A stretch of 64,000 bases of DNA from Chrysomallon squamiferum. Lineage: Eukaryota > Mollusca > Gastropoda > Neomphalida > Peltospiridae. Below the pieces are notes generated by a model. That model was not told the DNA's origin. It saw nothing but the letters and a program-made list of their open reading frames with translations, and did no database searches. The stretch is from assembly GCA_012295275.1 (NCBI GenBank), contig CM022665.1:13656476-13720475 (forward strand), read 5' to 3'. Made by a program: the position numbers and the translations under genes. Shown piece after piece: positions 49,101 through 64,000 of this stretch; the first letter of the stretch is position 1; each line of letters starts with the position of its first letter.

Positions 49101-52100
49101 TTATAAATGTTCTTATAGTGTCAGAGAGTATGTAGAACAGGAATCTGTTAAATCAAGGGGATGTGGCATTTACTAATATGTTGAGTGACAAGGGGGCTAA
49201 TTTTCAGGCAGCACTTTTTATTCATAGCTGCAAAATCATTTTGTGCCCCACTTGAAGAAGTGTTTGAATTTATTATCCATCAGACCAATTCAGAATAGTA
49301 ACAATGACATAAAATGAAACTAAAGAACAGTGTTTTCTTCTGGCTTGTGAACCCTTACTACCTAGTGGTCATGACTCATATTTAGAGAATATGTACTGTA
49401 GGACATTTATCAAAAATATTGTAATTTTTAAGACACATTATATCAACATTTCTTTGTCACAACATTTTATACAGGGTAGGCTTCTTTTATGATGTGTGTC
49501 CAAGGCTTAACAAAAATAATTTAAACAAAATAATAATAAACTTTCTCAGTAAAATATACATTATATAAACAAAATGTGTTGAGCATCATCAAAAGAAAAA
49601 AATTTTTTTTTATAATGTCACAGTGTATTCTGACATTGTTTTTTATGTGTCCAAACATGCTGGTGACAACATTCTAAATTTAATTCACAAACTACTTTTC
49701 TTTGTTTTGCGGAAATGAAAAGCAGATTGATATCTGCACAGGATTATTATAGTTATTTTCACAGGAAGCAAATATCAATAACTTCAACAGAAATTGTGTA
49801 ACAGTGACTGGTTGTGTCATTAGAATAACTGACAAAAAAAACAACAACATTACTCTTCCCAATAAAAAATAATCATAAAACAAATAACATTATTTAACAT
49901 TATTAAAACCATAACCTATTTGTGAACTCAGTGATGCTACCTCTGCCAAATAAAAAAAATATATATATATTTTTATGATGGTAAATAATCAATTAAAACA
50001 GTTAAAAATGAGTATATTTGTAATAAATAAATTATAAATGAGAAAATATTAAAGAAAGCTTGAAAGGACAATCACATTTTGTTATTATAATTACTGTTGC
50101 CATCCTACCGTCATTATACAACAGAAAGTAAACAGTATAATAAATAACTCATTTCAATTCTCCTTTTTAATTTTTTATTTACATAGTTTAGCTTAGTTAG
50201 CAGATGTTAGCATAGAAATCAGAGGAAACTTTTGAATAAAGAAAGCAAGGATGGAAATGTGATCTGATGAACTACAAAACAAGTATTTAATATATTCCTA
50301 AAGGTCTGTAGATGGTAGTTTTATACAAGATGGGTATTTACAATGCCCTTGAAACATTTACTTGAACTGCTTTATTAAAATAAACAAGTTACCAGTGATG
50401 CTTTTTGTATTTTGTATTTTCAGCTATTTATGATATAAATATTCTGTACGTGCAAGTATAAGTGTTGTTTGTTAATATTATGTTCTGTATGCATTCTTGA
50501 CCAGTAATTCATTAATATTGATGGCTTACTTGTTTGTACTTGCAATATTATGTCTTTGTTTCTATCTTTTGTTATATTTATTGTGTATGGAAATTAAAAT
50601 AATTGTGACATTAGCTGTATACTGTCATATTTTCTTTATTCACACACACATACACCCACACTGACACAACACAAACATATAAACAAACATTTTTGACATA
50701 TAGCAGATATGATTTGACTGTATACACATCAAGGGAAATTAACATTTTACTTTTAAATGACTTTTCAAACTCAGATACTTACAAGATGGCAATAATATCT
50801 CCCTATACATCACCCACAAAAACACACATACACAGACATACACATGTATTTTTAAACAGCAATTCATTAAACCAAATTTGACTGAATACACAATAATGTT
50901 AATTTTTGCTTGAAATCACATACATCAGACTGATTCAGAGCATGAAATAACAGTGTACACAAACAACAAAGACTATATAGTAACATTACGATTGGAGAGC
51001 TATACATTTTGTGTATAATACTGAGATTACACATTGATTATGATGAGCAAATGGATGTTTTATATATTAAACCTTCATACAGAAAAGGAAGCATATAAAA
51101 TTTGATAAACAAACTGCAGAGAACTGGATAACAGCTCAATCCAAACCAAGGCTTAACCCCATTGTATCACACACACACACACATACACCAGTACTCTTAA
51201 CTTCTGACCAAATTCTGCACAAAGAAATACAGCCAAACCTGTTTATAATGATCCTAAGTGTACCACTGTCCCCATTTATGTCCCCCAAAATGCCTGAGCA
51301 CTCATTATCTGTATTTAAATATACATATATACCTTGTTTTACCATCCCCTGCTATAAGACATTCAACAATGGTTTGGGTAACAAACACAGTAAAATAATC
51401 CGATAAATCACCATCTGCCAGTCTTGTTTACAATCATCAAGTTTCTCTCTCTCTTTTTATACATATCATAAATGAAATCAAGTTTCATTATGTGTCTTAT
51501 TTCATGAATTATTTTATTTATTTATTTATTTATTATCATTATTATTAAATGTCGTTATTTTCAATAGCAAATTAACCTGGCATGGTACTTCCGAAAATAA
51601 TTTAAGTTGATAGGCTACCTTTCGTAATGTCAGGTTGTTGCAATTAGCTGAACAGATGTTGGCATTTGCATACTTCCAAAGGCTCATTTGCTGAATCACA
51701 ATGAATGTGTGATATCTCAAGGTATATCATACTATATGTCCATTTTGTCACTGCGAAGGGCCGTTCAAGAAGTACTATGAAATTCAAAATAAAACTTTTT
51801 ATCCCTTATAATAGTTTTGAAACATTATGGAGTATGGCGATCTTAACACAGGTCGATCCATTTTTAAACTAATTTGTGTTTTAATTATATAATAATTTTA
51901 AACAACATCAGAAATCATGAATGTACAGCTTTTTCCCCATGCACGATGCAGAAACTGTATACATAATACAGTTAGTAGTTACAGCGAATTCGTCCGTGGC
52001 GATATCGACTGGCAACAAATTAAGAACTATGCCTGTATTTCAATAAATTTACAAATAAAATTACGTTACTTCATAATGAATATTTATTTATACCTCCTTT

Positions 52101-52425
52101 CCTCGTTTTTTTTTTTTTTTTTTTTTTTTGCACCACAAAACAATGATTATTATTTGATTTTTAATTATTGTTATTTTAATATTAAAAAAACAAAAAAAAA
52201 AACACACCATAAAACAGCTATTAATTTATTATTGATAAACGCTGTCAATACAGCATTGTTATTAACTATTTTCTACGAGATCGGTTGTGACTTGGTAAAA
52301 ACAATCCACAATCCACACCCAAATCAGTTGACAACGTTTTTTTTTTTTTTTTTTTTTTTGTTGTTTGGGGCATTAGCTTATGTATAATTGTAATCAATTT
52401 AGAAAATCAGTCTACGTTGTTTTGT

Positions 52426-52431
52426 CACGTG
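52426..52431. promoter_or_regulatory. CACGTG E-box upstream of GFUS
   Basis: Palindromic CACGTG in TGTCACGTGGC. It lies 60 bases before TCGCATCCAG|GTAATC (52490/52491), a good donor that could pair with the GTACAG acceptor ending at 53260, two bases before the ATG. The layout suggests a promoter and a noncoding first exon. Confidence 0.35.
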
Positions 52432-52490
52432 GCATTTAGCGTCCTTTACCTTCTGAATATTTGTGCCACACAAATCACCCTCGCATCCAG

Positions 52491-59129
<6,639 letters not shown>

Positions 59130-62105
59130 AACAGCTATATTGCAATTAAATTTGGTGATTACTAATACGTGGGTATGCAACTTTTGGGGTATGTTTTGTG
59201 TGTCTTCTGTTTCTAGCCTACATTATAGACAGATTAGAGGTTTGGTGATGATTTACATTTATTTAATAATATATTCAGAACTGACGTTACTTGCATTTGC
59301 TCCGGGATTGGTTTCTATCTGGTTTGCATGCCAGTATTTATATTTTTACAAATGTCTCTTTTTTTTTCCCCAATTTACATCTTTTTTAATTAATTATTTA
59401 TTTATTTATTTAAACTACCTTTTTTTTTTAAATTTATTTTTTGGATTATTTTGGAATATGATCACTGACCGTCTGTTTCCGTTTTTGGAGGCAGAATCAC
59501 ATGAATTATCAAATACTTTAAAAAAAATGTATTTTGAGTAAAAGCTTTGTTACTGTGACCAAAACCTTTTTATGATCTCAATATTTTGAAGAATCCATTT
59601 ATGACTATACACTTTTTGTGTTGAAGTAAATAAATATTATGTTTCGGGCAGATAAAACATATTTTAGCAAAGTGTTTACAGCATTTGGATTTTTATATAT
59701 TTTTTGTAGTATGTATAATAGTATACTGATATTGTACATTATCAAGGAAGAGCTTTATATTGGAACTGGATATGGTAGACTTTTTTCTTGTATTTATCAT
59801 GGCAACTAATGTGAAAGTATTTAAGCCCATGAGTTAATTTTTCTCTTTCATTCTTTAACTCCATAATTTGAAATCAATTTGTAATGAAGTAATAAAAATA
59901 TTGAGAGTATTTATTTTATCCATTTACATTTATATTCAATGGAAAGATGAGAAATATTCAATTGCATTGAGTATGCATTTTCAAATATCTTTAACATGAC
60001 ACTTAAATTCAGGCAATTACATTTTAATTTTAATTTTAAATGACTTGTTAGTGATCTCTCAGAAGACCAAAAAAATCCATTTATTTTGGTTCCTGGTGGA
60101 CGTAATACTTTTTTTTTTTATGTAATTGTTTAAAAAATGAAAACACTATTTTAATAGCCTGCTTTAAAATCCTTGGAAATCCAACACCCCAAAGTTGTGA
60201 ACTTTAACTACTTAAATTTTAGGAAAGTATTCAAGAGAAAAAAATGTCAGTTAAAATATATATTTTGGTGTTATCTTGAATCAGTATTTTGTACAAAACA
60301 ATAATTACTTGAGATTTCCTGTAGTGAATGTACTGTAGTTTTAGGTGTTCTGTTTTACAGTGACTCAGCATTGACACTGTGGTGTGTATCATTATTGCAC
60401 CTCAGAGGTCCATAAATCATGTCGATCTGTTCCTTAAAAGTACTTAAAATGCCCATAAATTTCTGATTTGTATGGGAACCAAGTTTCAGTGATATTCACT
60501 GGAATATTACATGATGAACCTCTAATAATTTGTTTAGCTGATTAATAAAATGTTTTTTTACCATGTCACATTTTAAAAATGGTAACCCGATGCTGTAGAT
60601 TTGCTTCTTATTAATACTAATGTTTATTTATAATCTGGGTTTTGCACTGGTGAATATACAGTATCTTAAGTAATTGTTGGTATTTTTTAAGATCTACTTG
60701 AATCTGTTTTGTAAAAAAAGAAACATCAATTGGAAATTTATTAAGTAGTAAATTTTATATACATTACTGATTGCAGTTTATAGTTGAATTCCAAACAAAA
60801 TTGTGCCAGTATCTGTGGTATTTATTTTAACTATTCCCCATTTGACCAAAATAAAGATTTAAAACTTTCATTTGTAAAATGATCAAAATATTTATTCAAA
60901 TTTATTAATTTTATAAATTTTGATTAGTATTTACCTTAAATTCCATCTTGTAGTTTGTTAAACAAATATGATTATTAACAAAATTCAAATATAAGCTGGT
61001 CAAAGGGGGGAAAAAAGAAACTTGTTTAAGAGGAGCAAATTGACACATTTACCAATGATAAAAACAAACAATACTAAATTAAGTTACAAGCTTTTAAAAA
61101 AAAAAAAAAATCAGAATGCCTTGTTGCTTATTCCAATATCTAAACAAAAGACCGACTAGAGGATGGGAATTTATTTTTCTTTTTTAAATAAGTTCATTAT
61201 GTTATTTACTTAAAATATTGAAAATTAAACTGCATTTGCAAATACATTTGACAGTAAAATATGCTACCAAAATCATGAAGATGTTGACAGCAAAAATTTA
61301 ATTATTTCTTAATTGTTGTTTAATGGATCAATTTTGATAAACTGTCGTATCAACAGTATAATGATGTTCAAAACACTTAGATAATACTTGTTGTTTTTAA
61401 ATTTATTTTAGACATCATTTTTTACAGGTATATTAATATACTACATTCCTCATTTTGGTGCAGTTGTTTGAAGATTTTGTCCAGGATATTTATTTTTGAT
61501 AAATATACATAATATGATCATAATGAAAATTATTTAATTTCATGCCCAAGCACAGAGATCACAGTAATTTCACCGGAGTTATTTAACATAATAATATTTG
61601 TTGTCATATTTTTTTTTTTTTTTTTTTTTTTTTTAATGAACAAAGCAAATCATTGCTGACATTGATAATTTTATTAAATATATTCTCATTTTTGTTCATT
61701 TTGCTTACTTTATACATGGTTATTAACTTGTGTGGTTACACATATATTGTTTTAAGGAAATATTAACTGACACATATACATGAATATGTACATAATTAGC
61801 ATTTTGTACATGTATACTGTAATATATTATTATGTGTATGTACATTGTTGTTACAAATTTTACAAATTATGCACATGGTATTATACTTGCATTAAACTTG
61901 AGGGATAATTTTCTGTTTTCATACCTTTTATTATTTTTCCCTGTTTATTGCTTTCTTTTATCATCTTGTTAGAACAGTTTATTAATGTGGGATTTAAAAA
62001 ATAAAATATTTTGTGAAATGTTCAGATTTCATTTTTGTAACAAATACTGATCTGATGGTAAAGAAAGTCTGGGTAAATGAAGAAATGTTTTATTTAATTA
62101 TGTAT
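59130..62105 (+). other. GFUS 3' UTR and downstream intergenic sequence
   Basis: No coding signal. AATAAA occurs at 59629-59634, 59891-59896 and 60849-60854, so the transcript end is ambiguous. There is a T-run of about 26 at 61609-61634. Confidence 0.5.
59629..59634 (+). terminator. First candidate poly(A) signal of GFUS
   Basis: AATAAA in GTAAATAAATATT, 500 bases after the stop codon. Later AATAAA copies could be used instead. Confidence 0.3.
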
Positions 62106-62242
62106 TCAGCACTTGTGATCTCTCATGAAGTGGTGGCATGTTAAGGACCATGCAGAAGCAGCAGGGATGCTTTTAGATGCTCCTTCCCAAAGTTTTGGAA
62201 GCACATTAAACCAGCTGTTGAGCACTGGCTGAGCCACAATCC
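62106..62242 (-). CDS. Possible last exon of an unidentified minus-strand gene
   Basis: A block clearly less AT-rich than its surroundings, preceded on the minus strand by TTTAATCAG, a usable 3' splice site (AG at 62244-62243). From there one frame reads 44 codons to TGA at 62106, including QPVLNSWFNVLPKLWEGASK and SAWSLTCHHF, a plausible folded, Trp-rich C-terminus. The preceding exon would have to end in phase 1; I cannot find it in the window. I recognise no family. A second frame is also open for 33 codons, so coding status is uncertain. Confidence 0.3.
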
Positions 62243-64000
62243 CTGATTAAACAAATTAACAAATGAGTTGGGAAAAAAAGACTTATACAAAATGCTGTTC
62301 ATAAATTCAGCTTATGAGGTAACATTTTCAGAAAGTGATCGATATCCCTTTAATAAAGAACAAAAGGAAACAAGTCAATAAAATTAATTACTTAACATTT
62401 TATTAAACAAAATTAAGATCGTAGCCTGTCCATATGATACAACTAAATAAGAGAGTATGTATTCTTTTACTGATTTTATATACAACAGGTTTATTTACAA
62501 ATAATGGGACTCCTTGTCAAAAGTTTCATAAAACTTCAACATTTTTAAACCAAAGAAATCCACATTGCAAAACTTTTTTTTTTCTTTTTTTTTTAAAATG
62601 TTTGGAACTAACTGACAAACTGAACACCACTGGTTAGAAGATAAAGATTTTGAAATGTCGTTGAACTATAAATGTAAACTCCACAATAAAAGCATTTTCA
62701 TTTTAGTAAAACATTACCTTTGTAACAGATAAGGTACAATAAAATAAAACAAATTGATAATAGTACAAATTTATGATGCTGCAGTATGTAGCAGAATAGT
62801 TATTTAAAATACAATTGGTTTATTTCTATACCAATTTTATATGACCCCATCCCCCCAAAAAAAACAATACCCCACCTATTTTCGCACTAACATTTTTAAG
62901 TTAATATTATCACATTTTAAAAGAAAGGAAAGATTACAATTTAATATTTTATTTCAACATCAATATATTCTCCATTTGGATGCTAAAAATCCTATCTTCA
63001 ACATTTTTAACATTCAAATTATAAAATTCTGAAATCATTGTAAAGAAAAATTAATGATAAAAAGGATGGAGAGTGAAACACTACTTTTATTGTTTAAAAA
63101 TAATTATTGTGCATTTTCTAGATTGTATCCTCACAGTCCTTCCTGTATCTTGTTACTTAATAATTGTCCTTCACAGTATAATTGAAACATTCTTATCTAA
63201 ATGGATAATCTGTGTACAATTGGTAAAAAATTAATCGGTTTTTAAAAAAAAATGTTTTATTTAAGAGATAGCATTGTTAGATAATTTTTTAAAAACTATA
63301 CAGATAATGAAAGGAAACCTGCTGACAGTTATGAGCTAATGTTTTCATAAAAGTAAAGGATCTTTTATATTCCAAAGAAATGAAAAAACATTATGTGCCC
63401 TTTAATAAATCACATCACAGAAAACTGACTGGAGATAAAAATCCAAGAGAATCACAAAGGTGAACTGACTACTCTTTAGGTTTAAGTAACTGTATGTGTT
63501 TTGGGAAAACAAGCTAGCCAGTACGGTTTTGTTAAAAAAATTAATCAACTTGCTTGATTTCTCTATTATCTTTTTAATTTTAACAACATATTCCCCATTT
63601 ACTGAAAGAGACAGAAATAGTAATTCCCTCTCCTCAGGGTTTACTACATTTCCTTCAATTAGAAGAAATACTGGGTGAAAAATATCCCAATTTTCTTTCT
63701 TACAAGCATTATGCAAATATAAGAACATTTACTTTCTAAACCTTTGCCAGCACATTAAAGCAAAGACAAAATAAGAAAAATTAACAATGAATGAAAATAT
63801 TTTATTTTATTATTTCTTTTAATGCTTCTTTAAGAATTTCAGCAGCTAGTTTCCTTTCATCATTATCAAAAGAAACCAATAATTAAAATAAATTCATTCA
63901 TTCATTCAAAACCTAACCTTGCACACCAAATCTCAATTATTCTACAATGAATACATGTGTAAATAAAATTTACAATTCACTGACTGTATAACATCCAATA
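62243..64000. other. AT-rich sequence to the right edge
   Basis: No gene that I can support. Minus-strand frames at 63728-63402 and around 63860-63800 are open but lack convincing splice signals or family resemblance. They might be exons or UTR of the gene that ends at 62106. Confidence 0.4.

Noticed and set aside
63402-63728. 108-codon minus-strand frame near the right edge
   Set aside because: One open frame of this length is expected by chance in a window this size, and no convincing acceptor or donor brackets a coding-like part.

Overview
This is AT-rich animal nuclear DNA with spliceosomal genes, introns from about 80 bases to several kb, long AT-rich 3' regions, many microsatellites and small decayed DNA transposons. 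The proteins resemble vertebrate orthologues strongly without being vertebrate. The overall look suits an invertebrate bilaterian, perhaps a mollusc; the clade is inference. Exons were assembled by hand by matching reading frame, GT/AG sites and known protein families.

Layout. (1) 581-13095, plus strand: the 3' eleven exons of a PTK7 / off-track receptor pseudokinase gene (four Ig domains, one membrane helix, tyrosine pseudokinase). Its 5' exons lie before the window. Its TGA stop sits in the context TGA-CTA-G and is followed by 33 open in-frame codons ending in TAA-TGA, so programmed stop-codon readthrough is likely. A 3' UTR of about 3.6 kb follows. (2) 19880-20772, minus strand: a two-exon gene for a 195-residue acidic protein that I do not recognise, converging on PTK7. 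(3) 23730-35717, minus strand: a complete six-exon GPATCH11 (G-patch plus DUF4187) gene. Its largest intron holds a broken hAT transposase and a hairpin MITE. (4) 38058-45794, plus strand: a four-exon gene for a 729-residue protein with a Crypton-type (DUF3504-like) tyrosine-recombinase-derived domain that lacks its catalytic end, plus a C-terminal RVTF PP1-docking motif. Two perfect CRE palindromes lie upstream. (5) 53263-59129, plus strand: a complete nine-exon GDP-L-fucose synthase gene (GFUS/TSTA3) whose seventh intron has U12-type splice signals. (6) 62106-62242, minus strand: a possible terminal exon of an unidentified gene.

The genes do not form a pathway. PTK7 is a Wnt/planar-polarity receptor, GPATCH11 is a nuclear RNA-processing factor, GFUS makes GDP-fucose in the cytosol, and the Crypton-derived protein is probably nuclear. 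The observations most worth following are the PTK7 readthrough cassette, the Crypton-derived gene with its PP1 motif, and the U12-type intron in GFUS.
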